Below are positions 24,349 through 32,419 of a stretch of 43,927 bases of DNA, in pieces. The position numbers and the translations under genes were made by a program. The notes below the pieces were generated by a model. That model saw only the letters and a program-made list of their open reading frames with translations. It was not told the origin of the DNA and searched no databases. This DNA is from DATHRK01 sp035513295 (GTDB taxonomy: Bacteria; Gemmatimonadota; Gemmatimonadetes; Longimicrobiales; RSA9): positions 1-43,927 of the forward strand of contig DATKCH010000020.1 in NCBI GenBank assembly GCA_035513295.1. The letters run 5' to 3'. How positions within the stretch are numbered: the stretch's first letter is position 1; every line of letters starts with the position of its first letter.

Positions 24349-25319
24349 GCGAGGCTGCGCCGCAGGAGGAACGCGAACACGGGGACCCCGACGAGCGCGG
24401 TGACGACCCCCACCGGGAGCTCCATCGCGCCGGTGACGCTGCGCGCCAGCGTATCGGCGGCGATCAGGAAGGCGCCCCCGGCGAGCAGGCAGGCGGGCAG
24501 CAGGAGCCGGTGGTCCGCTCCCCACGCGAGCCGCAGCGCGTGCGGGACGACGAGACCGATGAACCCGATGACCCCCGCCGCCGCGACCGCGCCCGCGACG
24601 AGCAGCGACGCGAGAAAGTACGCCGCGAGCTTCACGCGCTCCGTGCGGATCCCCAGGTAGAGCGCCGTGTCCTCGCCGATCGCCAGCAGGTTCAGCGGAC
24701 GCGACAGCGCGATCAGCGCCGCTGACGCGGGCAGGGCGAAAACGCCCAGGACGAGCGGCGCGCGCCAACCGGCGCCCGCCAGGTTGCCCATCATCCAGAA
24801 GATGGCCGAGCGGAAGGTCTCGGCGCTCGCGAACGTGAGCAGGAGCAGGATGAGCGCGTTGAAGAAGGCGCCCGCGATCACCCCGGCCAGGAGCAGGACG
24901 CGCGTGTCCAGCGCCCTGCCGGGAGCGGATGCGATCCGGAACACCAGCGCCGTCGCGCCCAGCGCCCCGGCGAGCGCCGCCAGCGGCAGCGCGGCCGGGG
25001 AGGTCTGGTCCGCGCCGACCGCCAGGGACAGGACCGCGCCCACGGCCGCGCCGCCGGACACGCCGAGCACGTAGGGATCGGCGAGCGGATTGCGGAGCAG
25101 CGCCTGGAAGACCGCTCCCGCCAGCGCGAGCGCGCCGCCGACGAGCGCGGCGAGCAGCACGCGCGGCAGCCGCAGCTCCCAGACGATTACGCGCGTCGGC
25201 TCGTCGGCGCCGCCGCGCAGAGCGTCGATCACGTCGCCGAGCGGAAGGCCCGCGGATCCGACGCCGACGGCGAGCACCGCAGCCACGACGAGCAGCAAGC
25301 CGAGCGAGAGGAGCCGCAT
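24345..25319 (-). CDS. btuC: cobalamin ABC transporter permease (FecCD family)
   Basis: This 324-residue permease of the BtuC/FecCD family has about ten membrane helices. Family marks include ELRLPRVLLAALVGGALALAGAVFQALLRNPLADPYVLGVSGGAAVGAV in the first third and GFIGLVVPHALRLAWGADHRLLLPACLLAGGAFLIAADTLAR near the end; the GFIGLVVPH loop is the contact with the ATPase. The gene starts at ATG 25319, sharing one base with the btuF stop (TGATG), and overlaps btuD by 4 bp. Confidence 0.95.
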   Translation of the reverse strand: MRLLSLGLLLVVAAVLAVGVGSAGLPLGDVIDALRGGADEPTRVIVWELRLPRVLLAALVGGALALAGAVFQALLRNPLADPYVLGVSGGAAVGAVLSLAVGADQTSPAALPLAALAGALGATALVFRIASAPGRALDTRVLLLAGVIAGAFFNALILLLLTFASAETFRSAIFWMMGNLAGAGWRAPLVLGVFALPASAALIALSRPLNLLAIGEDTALYLGIRTERVKLAAYFLASLLVAGAVAAAGVIGFIGLVVPHALRLAWGADHRLLLPACLLAGGAFLIAADTLARSVTGAMELPVGVVTALVGVPVFAFLLRRSLA

Positions 25320-26326
25320 CACTGGTGCGCCTCGGCCCCGGTCGGACCCGCATCCGCCTGCACGGCCGCGTCGCGCGATTCCTCGCCGTCCGGCAGTCGG
25401 ATCCCGGGGAAGTAGATGCGCGCAAGACGGCGGGCCATGTCGACGAGGTGCGGTCCCGGCCGGTGGAACAGGTCTGCGTCGACTCCGTGGACCCTGCCCG
25501 CGCGTACGGCTCCGAGCTCCGACCAGCCCGGCAGTCCGGCGAGTCGTTCGGGGTCCGCGAAGCCCTCCTCCCCGACCGGCACGAGCAGCAGGTCGGGGTC
25601 GCGCTCGACGACGGATTCCAGGCTGACCGTCGGCCAGTTCGCGCCCGCGTCCGCGAAGACGTTGTCGGCGCCGGCCAGCTCCATGACCTCGTGCAGGAAG
25701 GTTCCCGGACCAGCCGTCATAGGGGGATCGACAGAGAGGACGTAGAGTACCCGCGGCCGCGGCAGCCCACGGACGGCGCCGCGGACATCCTCCAGCCCGG
25801 AGCCGGTGCGCTCGATGATCCCGGCCGCTTCGCGCTCTCGATTCAGCAGCCGGCCCATGCGCGCGACCGTCGAGTCGGCGTCGGCCAGGGATTGAATGTC
25901 CGCGGAATACACGGCGACGCCCAATGCCCGGAGCCGGGCCAGAACGGCTCGGGCGGTGCCGTCCGTCCAGCCGACCACCAGGTCGGGGCGGCGGCGGACC
26001 AGCCACTCGAGGTCCGGGTTGAGCCCGCCACCCACGGAGGGCAGGGAGTCGAGCAGCGGGTTGGTGTCGTAGTCGGTCCGGGCGAGCAGCCGGTCGCCGG
26101 CGCCCAGCGCGATGATCACCTCGGTGACGGCCGGTATCAGGGACACGATGCGTTCGGGCGCGGCGTAGAGGGACACCACGCGGCCCGCGTCGTCCACGAC
26201 GGAGAACGGGGTCGAGGCGTCCGCGCCAGCGGCCTCGTTGCGCGCTTCGGCCCGGCCACAGCCGGTGCTCAGGAGCGCGGCGAGGAACACCGCGGTGAGC
26301 CTGCGCTTCGTGTCCGGATACGACAA
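25319..26326 (-). CDS. btuF: cobalamin-binding periplasmic lipoprotein
   Basis: This 335-residue substrate-binding protein belongs to the BtuF/TroA-like class III fold. The signal sequence TAVFLAALLSTGC carries a lipobox with Cys22 or Cys23, so it is probably membrane-anchored. Then RIVSLIPAVTEVIIALGAGDRLLARTDYDTNP is the typical N-lobe start, followed by NPDLEWLVRRRPDLVVGW and a rigid connecting helix near residue 150. The start codon is TTG at 26326, preceded by GGGAG at a good distance; no ATG or GTG places a basic n-region before the hydrophobic core. It is the first gene after the riboswitch. Confidence 0.9.
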   Translation of the reverse strand: MSYPDTKRRLTAVFLAALLSTGCGRAEARNEAAGADASTPFSVVDDAGRVVSLYAAPERIVSLIPAVTEVIIALGAGDRLLARTDYDTNPLLDSLPSVGGGLNPDLEWLVRRRPDLVVGWTDGTARAVLARLRALGVAVYSADIQSLADADSTVARMGRLLNREREAAGIIERTGSGLEDVRGAVRGLPRPRVLYVLSVDPPMTAGPGTFLHEVMELAGADNVFADAGANWPTVSLESVVERDPDLLLVPVGEEGFADPERLAGLPGWSELGAVRAGRVHGVDADLFHRPGPHLVDMARRLARIYFPGIRLPDGEESRDAAVQADAGPTGAEAHQ

Positions 26327-26429
26327 AGCCCGCTCCCGATCGACGGGGACGGGCCGGGACGCGTCGGCCTTTCACAGGCGCTACGCGGCACCCCGGCCCT
26401 CTCCCACGGAGGACGTTTTCGGGGCGCGG

Positions 26430-26600
26430 GCGTGCCGGTCTCCTGGCTCGAGGCAGCTCCGCTCGCCTTCCCAGGGCTGCAGCCCCAGTGGCTGTCGAAC
26501 GGGCCGGGCCCGGCGAGTCGCCGGGGCCTCTCACAGTGGCGGGGCCGCGCCGGATTCACACCGGCTTCCGTTTGGCACCGCCCGCGTTCCTGGTGCGCGG
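26430..26600 (-). promoter_or_regulatory. cobalamin riboswitch
   Basis: Read leftward, the region carries the conserved blocks of the cobalamin aptamer in order: GGTGCC (26574-26579), GGAAGCCGGTGTGAATCCGGC (around 26549-26569), the CCCGCCACTGT core with GCCACTGT at 26533-26540, a variable middle with GGAAGGCGAGCGG near 26460-26474, and AGCCAGGAGACCGGC at 26434-26448. It sits about 105 nt before the btuF start, so the expression platform would be in 26327-26430. Cobalamin binding normally lowers expression of the downstream uptake genes. The outer limits are approximate. Confidence 0.95.
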
Positions 26601-26781
26601 CCGCGAGGGATCTTCCCCTGGCCGCGCCGCGTTCCGGTCGGGCGCGGACCGTCCGGCCCGACCCGACATACGGGACGCTACGACGCGACCCGGCGTCTCC
26701 GCAAGCTTGTCCGCGCGGCGGGCCCGCATGACATTCCGGCCTCCGCGGGCGCCGAGCCCGTTTTTGCGAAGGCATGGAGCG

Positions 26782-27576
26782 ATGAACGGGCAAGGTGGGG
26801 TCGGGACGCGGGCCCTGGTGTCCTGGGGCCGGACGGTTCAGAACGTGGCGCGCCACGCCGGACGCATGACGCACCTGTTGATTGGGATCGTCAACGCGTT
26901 CGCGCGGGGACGTGTGTCGTTCCGTTCGGTGATCGACCAGATCTGGTGGATGGGCGTCCAGTCCATCCCCATCGTGATCGTCACCGCGATGCTCGGCGGA
27001 ATCGTCACCTCGCAGCAGGGGAGCTACCAGTTCACGGGGGCGATACCGCTCTACATCCTGGGCAGCGTCGTCGCGTCCAGCGTGGTGCTCGAGCTGGGGC
27101 CAGTCATGACGGCGATCGTGATGGTCGGGCGGGTCGGCGCCCGCATCACGGCCGAGTTTGGCACCATGAAGGTCTCCGAGCAGATCGACGCGCTGCAATC
27201 GCTGGGGCGGGACCCGGTCGTCGTGCTGGCCGCGCCCCGGGTGGCCGCGGGGATCCTCGTCGTTCCCGTGCTCGTGGCGATCGCCAACGTGGTGGGGATC
27301 TTCACCGGCATGGTCGCGGCGAACCTGACGATCGGCCTCGGGTCGGGTTCGTTCTTCTACGGAGCCCAACTCTACTGGCACAAGTGGGATCTGGTGTATT
27401 CGCTCACGAAGGCGCTGGCGTTCGGTTTCTGGATCCCCTTCATCGCCGTGCATATGGGGTTCGAGACCAAGGGCGGAGCGGAGGGCGTCGGCAAGGCTAC
27501 CACGTCGGCCGTGGTGTTCATGACGCTCGCCGTGCTTTTCCTGGACGCGTCCATGCCCCCCATCTTCCTCAACTAG
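26782..27576 (+). CDS. mlaE: MlaE-family ABC transporter permease
   Basis: This 264-residue permease belongs to the MlaE/YrbE family of retrograde phospholipid transport between the outer and inner membranes. Family marks are the N-terminal FRSVIDQIWWMGVQSIPIVIVTAMLGGIVTSQQGSYQF, then LGPVMTAIVMVGRVGARITAEFGTMKVSEQIDAL, in which ELGPV and GR.GA..AE..TM are the strongest MlaE signature. Five to six membrane helices are visible. ATG 26782 is preceded by GGAG at 8 bp; the upstream frame crosses the riboswitch region of the other strand and is rejected. mlaF follows after 50 bp. The stretch 26601-26781 holds no gene. Confidence 0.94.
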   Translation: MNGQGGVGTRALVSWGRTVQNVARHAGRMTHLLIGIVNAFARGRVSFRSVIDQIWWMGVQSIPIVIVTAMLGGIVTSQQGSYQFTGAIPLYILGSVVASSVVLELGPVMTAIVMVGRVGARITAEFGTMKVSEQIDALQSLGRDPVVVLAAPRVAAGILVVPVLVAIANVVGIFTGMVAANLTIGLGSGSFFYGAQLYWHKWDLVYSLTKALAFGFWIPFIAVHMGFETKGGAEGVGKATTSAVVFMTLAVLFLDASMPPIFLN

Positions 27577-27626
27577 TGCTCCGGCCTGAACCAATGCTCC
27601 GGTGCGCCGGGCGGAGCTCGCTCTGA

Positions 27627-28391
27627 ATGGTCGAATACAGGAACATCCACAAGGCCTTCGACCTGCCGGTCCTGACCGGGGTGGACCTGCGCGTCGAGAC
27701 GGGCGAGACGATGGCCGTAGTGGGCCCCTCGGGAACCGGCAAGAGCGTTCTGCTGAAGACCACGATCGGGCTGATCGTGCCGGATCGCGGCGACGTCCGC
27801 ATCGATGGCCAGTCGGCGTACTTTTCGGGCCCCGGCACGATGGAGGCGCTCCGACGGCGGGCGGGCTACGTTTTCCAGGGCGCCGCGCTGTTCGACTCGA
27901 TGAACGTGTTCGAGAACGTCTCCCAGGGGATTCCCGAGGAGCGGCTGCGGGCGATGCCCCGCGGCGAACTCCTGGGACGGGTCGCGCGTTCGCTGGAGGT
28001 CGTGAACCTTGATCCGGCGCAGGTCCTCGGGAAGCTTCCGTCCGAGTTGTCCGGCGGCATGCGCAAGCGCGTCGGGCTCGCACGGGCGATCGTCGGCGAG
28101 CCGGAGATCCTGCTCTACGATGAGCCCGTGACGGGCCTCGATCCCGTCAATGCCGCGAGTATCCACCTGCTCATCGAGCGGCTGGCCGACGAACTGGACG
28201 TGACCTCGATCCTGGTCACCCACGACGTGCACGGGGCGCTGGTGATCGCGGACCACGTCGCGATGCTGACGAACGGCACGATCCGGTTCGTCGGCCGGCC
28301 CGAAGAGTTCAAGAACACGGAAGATCCGATGGTGCAGGCCTATCTGAGTCAGGATCCCAGGCGCTCGCTGGCCCTCATGGAGGCCCTTTGA
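27627..28391 (+). CDS. mlaF: MlaF-family ABC transporter ATP-binding protein
   Basis: This 254-residue ATPase of the phospholipid transporter has Walker A GPSGTGKSVLLK at about residue 33, a Q-loop near YVFQGAALFDSMNVFENV (the run ALFDSMTVxENV is diagnostic of MlaF), signature LSGGMRKRVGLARAI, Walker B ILLYDEPVTGLDPV and the switch His in ILVTHDVHGAL. The start at ATG 27627 lacks a nearby strong ribosome site. The stop shares one base with the start of the next gene (TGATG), so the two are coupled. Confidence 0.95.
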   Translation: MVEYRNIHKAFDLPVLTGVDLRVETGETMAVVGPSGTGKSVLLKTTIGLIVPDRGDVRIDGQSAYFSGPGTMEALRRRAGYVFQGAALFDSMNVFENVSQGIPEERLRAMPRGELLGRVARSLEVVNLDPAQVLGKLPSELSGGMRKRVGLARAIVGEPEILLYDEPVTGLDPVNAASIHLLIERLADELDVTSILVTHDVHGALVIADHVAMLTNGTIRFVGRPEEFKNTEDPMVQAYLSQDPRRSLALMEAL

Positions 28392-29335
28392 TGGCGGAGG
28401 CACGGTCGCAGGACCTGGAGAACGCGGTGCCGCCGGGACCCGCGCGCCGGGAAATCTGGGTGGGCCTCTTCGCCATCGTCGGCGTCGTCGCCGCGCTCGT
28501 CACGCTGATCACGCTGACCGACCCGGGGACCTTCCGGGGCCGCGCCAACGTCTACGCGGTGCTGCCCGACGCCGGCGGGCTGCGCAACGGCGACCCGGTT
28601 CGCATGCTGGGCGTCAACATCGGCCGCGTCACGGAGTTCGATCTGGCCGATGGCGGCGGCGTCCGCATCCGGCTCGAGCTGGAGCGCCAGTACCACGTGC
28701 CCGCCGATTCACGGATGCGGCTCCGCTCGGCCGGCCTGGTCGGGGGCATGGTCGCGGAGATCGAGCCCGGCACGTCCAGCCAGCCGCTCGAGGGCGGCGA
28801 GACGATTCCGGGCACGATCGTGCGCGGGCTGTTCGACCCCGGCTCGGACGGCATCGCGCGCGTCGACACGCTGCTGCTGCGGGCCGAGGGGTTCGTGTCC
28901 CCCCGCGTCGTGGACGACCTCACCGAGTCCGTCAGCGAACTGCGGTCCCTGATCACCGAGACGCGCACCCTCGTGTCGGCCCAGCGGGAGGATCTGACGG
29001 CGCTGTCCGGCGCTTTGAGGGTGAGCGCCCAGAACCTGGAGCGAGCCACGTCCGGGCCGGAACTCCGGCGCGCGGTCGTGCGGCTGGATTCGGTGAGCGC
29101 GCAGCTGGCCCTGGCGTCGGCCAACGTGACCGCGACCACCGCTTCTATGGAGGAGGTGCTGGGAAGGATCGAGAGGGGCGAGGGGACGCTGGGCCTGCTG
29201 AGCGCCGACGACTCTCTCTACCTCAGCCTGACGGCAGCGGCCACCGGGCTGCAGGCCGCCACGGAGAGCCTGAACGTCCTCCTGGAGGACGTACGAGCCA
29301 ACCCGCGCAAGTACATCAACCTGGAGATATTCTAG
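28391..29335 (+). CDS. mlaD: MlaD-family MCE-domain protein
   Basis: This 314-residue protein has one N-terminal membrane helix (VGLFAIVGVVAALVTLITL, about 20-38) followed by an MCE domain (about 50-130, YAVLPDAGGLRNGDPVRMLGVNIGRV...RMRLRSAGLVGGMVAEIEPG). A long C-terminal helical region follows, rich in evenly spaced hydrophobics from about 160 to 300, matching coiled segments of MlaD/Mce proteins. It would bind lipid in the periplasm and sit on MlaE. MlaB and MlaC are not beside it. The gene converges with a lipoprotein gene 23 bp away. Confidence 0.92.
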   Translation: MAEARSQDLENAVPPGPARREIWVGLFAIVGVVAALVTLITLTDPGTFRGRANVYAVLPDAGGLRNGDPVRMLGVNIGRVTEFDLADGGGVRIRLELERQYHVPADSRMRLRSAGLVGGMVAEIEPGTSSQPLEGGETIPGTIVRGLFDPGSDGIARVDTLLLRAEGFVSPRVVDDLTESVSELRSLITETRTLVSAQREDLTALSGALRVSAQNLERATSGPELRRAVVRLDSVSAQLALASANVTATTASMEEVLGRIERGEGTLGLLSADDSLYLSLTAAATGLQAATESLNVLLEDVRANPRKYINLEIF

Positions 29336-29358
29336 CGCCTCGCTGGCCCACCCCCCTC

Positions 29359-30396
29359 CTACGGGCCGCACTCCAGCAGACGGGAACGCACCCAGTCACC
29401 GTCCTCGCGCGTCAGCATGTCGACGCGGCTCCCGGACGTGCCGAAGACCTCCAGAACGAAGCCGGGCCAGCCGTCCCGGTCCCAGTCCAGGTAGTCCACG
29501 ACCCTGGGGGCCGACTTGCCCGTCACCGGGTAGTCCGCGAAGTCGGCGTAGACCGTGTCCAGACCCGTGCCCGAGCGGTCGCCCGAGGGCGTGGCCAGGA
29601 AGAAGAGCGCGTACCCCTGGTCGTCCAGTCCGGGACCGAGCGTGTCCCCCACGAGAAGCGTCGCCGCGAGGCCGCTGGCGCCGGCGGGGGTCGGGAACGC
29701 GACGGCCTGCGCCAGAGCCGCCTGCCAGTTGCCCGGAAGGCCCGCGCGGCGTGCGCGCAGGAGCCGCTCGGCCAGGATCGGCCCGAGCTGCCGGTTGCGC
29801 GACCGGAGGGCGACGCGGGTCGCGGAGTCGGTCGGGGGATCCAGCGCCGGCGGCAACGAGCCCTCCGGCAGCGCCAGGAAATCGGCCTCGGCGGGGACAC
29901 CCGCCGCGATCTCCACCGAACCGGTCGCGACCGCCGTTGCCGGGCATCCGGGCGAGGCCGCGACCTCGGCGCCCGAGAGCACGAACGTTCCGGTCCTGTG
30001 GCCCTCCCGGTACAGCGAGAATTCGCTTCCCTGGCGCATGAATTCGGTGATGAATCGGCGCCAGTAGCCATCCGGGGCCTCCTCGGAGGCGATCGCCGTG
30101 AAGCCCTCGGCGCCGACCGCGGCGAGGGGGCGCATGCGCGCGCCGCCCGCGTCGTTCCGCACGACGAACAGCACCGGATCGACTGGTAGCGCGATTTCCG
30201 GCGCCGCGGCCCGGTCCGCGTCCACCTCGGCCGGCTGCGGCGCGCGCTCGGGCGGAGGCACCACATCGAAATCGACGCCCCCCCAGCTCACGTTGTCGCA
30301 GCCGGAGGCGAGGATTATGATGAGCGCGCCCAGGGCGCTCAGCGGCCCTCTTCCGGGGCGCGGGTTTACGGGCTCTGGTGCTGTTCTCGGCCGCAT
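29359..30396 (-). CDS. lipoprotein of unknown function with a C-terminal Asp-rich repeat-like motif
   Basis: This 345-residue frame begins at ATG 30396 with a basic start and a hydrophobic run ALGALIIILASGC, a good lipobox with Cys33. Near the end, DYLDWDRDGWPGFVLEVFG has the D-x-D-x-D-G calcium-binding pattern of FG-GAP/VCBS blades, but only one such unit is clear. No other family is recognised. The frame is open far upstream to 30927, over the flavin-reductase gene on the other strand; I reject that part because the signal peptide marks the true start. No good ribosome site precedes the ATG. Confidence 0.65.
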   Translation of the reverse strand: MRPRTAPEPVNPRPGRGPLSALGALIIILASGCDNVSWGGVDFDVVPPPERAPQPAEVDADRAAAPEIALPVDPVLFVVRNDAGGARMRPLAAVGAEGFTAIASEEAPDGYWRRFITEFMRQGSEFSLYREGHRTGTFVLSGAEVAASPGCPATAVATGSVEIAAGVPAEADFLALPEGSLPPALDPPTDSATRVALRSRNRQLGPILAERLLRARRAGLPGNWQAALAQAVAFPTPAGASGLAATLLVGDTLGPGLDDQGYALFFLATPSGDRSGTGLDTVYADFADYPVTGKSAPRVVDYLDWDRDGWPGFVLEVFGTSGSRVDMLTREDGDWVRSRLLECGP

Positions 30397-30496
30397 GTAG
30401 GAGGAGGTGGACGGGCCCCATTTCACCGAGCGCCAAGAGTAGACACGGCCCGCACCCCGACGCAACGTGATACCCAGGCCGTTCGACGACACACCC

Positions 30497-31084
30497 ATGG
30501 CGCCGGGGACCGGCGATCCGCCCTCGCGCTCCGCGCCCTCGCCCCCCGAGGCCAGACCCGCGGGAGCGGGAGCGGGGCCGAACCCGGGGGGGTCGGCGGC
30601 CGTCGATCTCGAGTCCGCGGAATTCCGTCGCATCCTCGGCCACTTCGTGACCGGCGTCACGATCGTCACGGCGACGGACCCGGCGACCGGCGAGGCCTGT
30701 GGCCTGACCGCCAACGCGGTCGCCTCGGTCTCGCTCGACCCCGCGCTGGTGCTGGTGTGCGTGGACCACGCCGCCGATTCCCACGACCGCATCGTCGCCG
30801 CGGGGGCCTTCGCCGTGAACATCCTGTCGGAAGACCAGGAGCGGCTGTCGAGGCGCTTCGCGACGTGGAACACGCCCGAGAAGTTCGGCGGCGTGCCTTT
30901 CCACCGCGCGGCGACGGGCGCGCCCATACTGGATGCTGCGCTCGCCTGGGTGGAGTGCAGGATATGGGCCTGCTATCCGGGCGGCGACCATTCGATGGTG
31001 GTGGGCGAGGCCATCGGCGGGAACGCGCGGGAAGGCTCCCCGCTCATCTACTACCGCAGCGGGTACGGGCGGTACACCCGGTGA
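30497..31084 (+). CDS. flavin reductase-like FMN-binding protein
   Basis: This roughly 195-residue protein has the flavin-reductase split-barrel fold. After a Pro/Gly/Ala-rich leader it shows the family signature FRRILGHFVTGVTIVTATDP, GLTANAVASVSLDPALVLVCVD, AFAVNILSEDQ and a final H-M-VVGEAI run. Members use NAD(P)H to reduce FMN for partner monooxygenases or act as two-component oxygenase reductases; no partner is identified here. ATG 30497 is preferred over GTG 30467 because the latter only adds leader residues; neither has a ribosome site. The stop overlaps the next start by 4 bp (GTGA). Confidence 0.85.
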   Translation: MAPGTGDPPSRSAPSPPEARPAGAGAGPNPGGSAAVDLESAEFRRILGHFVTGVTIVTATDPATGEACGLTANAVASVSLDPALVLVCVDHAADSHDRIVAAGAFAVNILSEDQERLSRRFATWNTPEKFGGVPFHRAATGAPILDAALAWVECRIWACYPGGDHSMVVGEAIGGNAREGSPLIYYRSGYGRYTR

Positions 31085-32406
31085 CGCGCCCGCGCGCCTG
31101 GCCGGCCTCGCTCAGCGCGGCCGTGGCGGGCGGATCCTACGGTGCCGTGTCTCTCATCGGCGCGTCTCTGACGCTGTCGTCGGGCGCCGGCCTGCTCCGC
31201 GCCGCGGCGTTCCTGCTCGGCGTGGCCGCGGCCGGGGCGGGCGCCGCGATCTGGGTACACGCGCCACGCGCCGCGCCGCCGTCCGCCCTGCGAACGCGGT
31301 GGACCGCCCTCGTCGTAGCGTTCGCGGCGGCGGCGCTGTTCGCCGAAGCCTGGGTGTTCTTCCCGGCCGTGAGGGCGGCCTTCTGGGGCCGCATCGGCGC
31401 GGTCGTCCTGCTCGTCGCGGAGCCCGCGTACGCGCTGGCGGCGCTCATCACCGCGCTGACCGTGGCCGATGCCGCCGCGCTGCGTGCGCGGTGGGGCAAT
31501 GGAACGGGCCCTCGGCGCGGGGCGAGCCTGCCCCCGGCGACGGCCGCGCTGTCGGGAGCGGCGATCGGGGGTCTCCTCGCGGCCACATGGCTCATCCCGC
31601 GCGCGCCCCTGGGCTCCGCGCTGCTGGGGGCGGCGGTCCTGGTGGCGTTCGCGGGCGTGTTCGACAACCGGAAACGACTGGAGCTGCGCGTGGACCTGCA
31701 GGACAGGGTGGCGATCGTAACGGGAGTCGGCGGCCGGGGGCAGGTCGGCTACGCGGTGGCCGAGTCGCTGCTGGCGCGCGGAGCCCGGGTGGTGGTCGCC
31801 GACCTCTCGTCGGTCGTGGAGGATCTCGCCGCGGAGCTGGGTGCCCACGGTACGGTGGAAGCCGTTAGCTGCGACCTCTCCAGGCCGGAAGGCGCGCGCC
31901 GGGTCGTGGAGACGGCGTTGGAGCGGTTCGGCCGGCTGGACGCCCTGGTCAACGCCGCCGGTGGGCTCGGAACCACCGCGTCGGTCGCCGAGACCGACCT
32001 GGACGGGTGGAGCCGCGAGATAGAGCGCAACGCGACGACGGTCTACGTCATGACCCGCGCCTCCCTTCCGGCGTTGCGCGAGACCCGGGGCGCCATCGTG
32101 AACTTCGCGTCCAAGGCGGCCGATCGGGCGGTCAGCGGACTGGGCGCCTACGGCGCCGCGAAGGCCGCGGTCGTGGCGTTCACGCGCACCGTCGCGCTGG
32201 AGGAGAAGGAGCACGGCGTGCGCTCGAACGCGGTCGCTCCGGGCATGGTCGACACGGAGGAGAACCGGCGCTCCGTTTCGGATCCGGATTCCGTTTCCTG
32301 GGTGACCAGGAGCCAGGTCGCCGATGTGGTGGCGTTCCTGGCCGGCGACGGCGCGTCGGGGGTCACCGGGCAGGTCATCGGCGTGCCGGCCGGCGGCTAC
32401 TCGTGA
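31081..32406 (+). CDS. fusion of an N-terminal membrane domain with a short-chain dehydrogenase/reductase
   Basis: This 441-residue protein has six hydrophobic segments in residues about 8-200, separated by short charged loops, followed by a complete classical SDR domain from about residue 204. The SDR has the cofactor loop TGVGGRGQVG (214-223), NAAGG, and the catalytic set Ser344, Tyr357 and Lys361 (YGAAK), so it should be active on an NAD(P)-linked substrate. The TG-x3-G-x-G spacing is modified by an extra Gly-Gly-Arg. SDR enzymes are usually soluble, so an N-terminal multi-helix anchor is unusual. I checked that one frame runs through both parts with no internal stop; a frameshift is unlikely. 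GTG 31081 overlaps the flavin reductase stop as GTGA. Confidence 0.85.
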   Translation: MTRPRAWPASLSAAVAGGSYGAVSLIGASLTLSSGAGLLRAAAFLLGVAAAGAGAAIWVHAPRAAPPSALRTRWTALVVAFAAAALFAEAWVFFPAVRAAFWGRIGAVVLLVAEPAYALAALITALTVADAAALRARWGNGTGPRRGASLPPATAALSGAAIGGLLAATWLIPRAPLGSALLGAAVLVAFAGVFDNRKRLELRVDLQDRVAIVTGVGGRGQVGYAVAESLLARGARVVVADLSSVVEDLAAELGAHGTVEAVSCDLSRPEGARRVVETALERFGRLDALVNAAGGLGTTASVAETDLDGWSREIERNATTVYVMTRASLPALRETRGAIVNFASKAADRAVSGLGAYGAAKAAVVAFTRTVALEEKEHGVRSNAVAPGMVDTEENRRSVSDPDSVSWVTRSQVADVVAFLAGDGASGVTGQVIGVPAGGYS

Positions 32407-32419
32407 AGCGCGCCGTCCC

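Noticed and set aside
26269..28083. A 604-residue leftward open frame over the riboswitch and mla genes
   Set aside because: It lies antisense to mlaE and mlaF, whose motifs are unmistakable, and crosses the riboswitch.
29396..30991. A second long leftward frame over the lipoprotein gene
   Set aside because: It has no signal peptide or motif and lies in a different frame from the lipobox-bearing protein.
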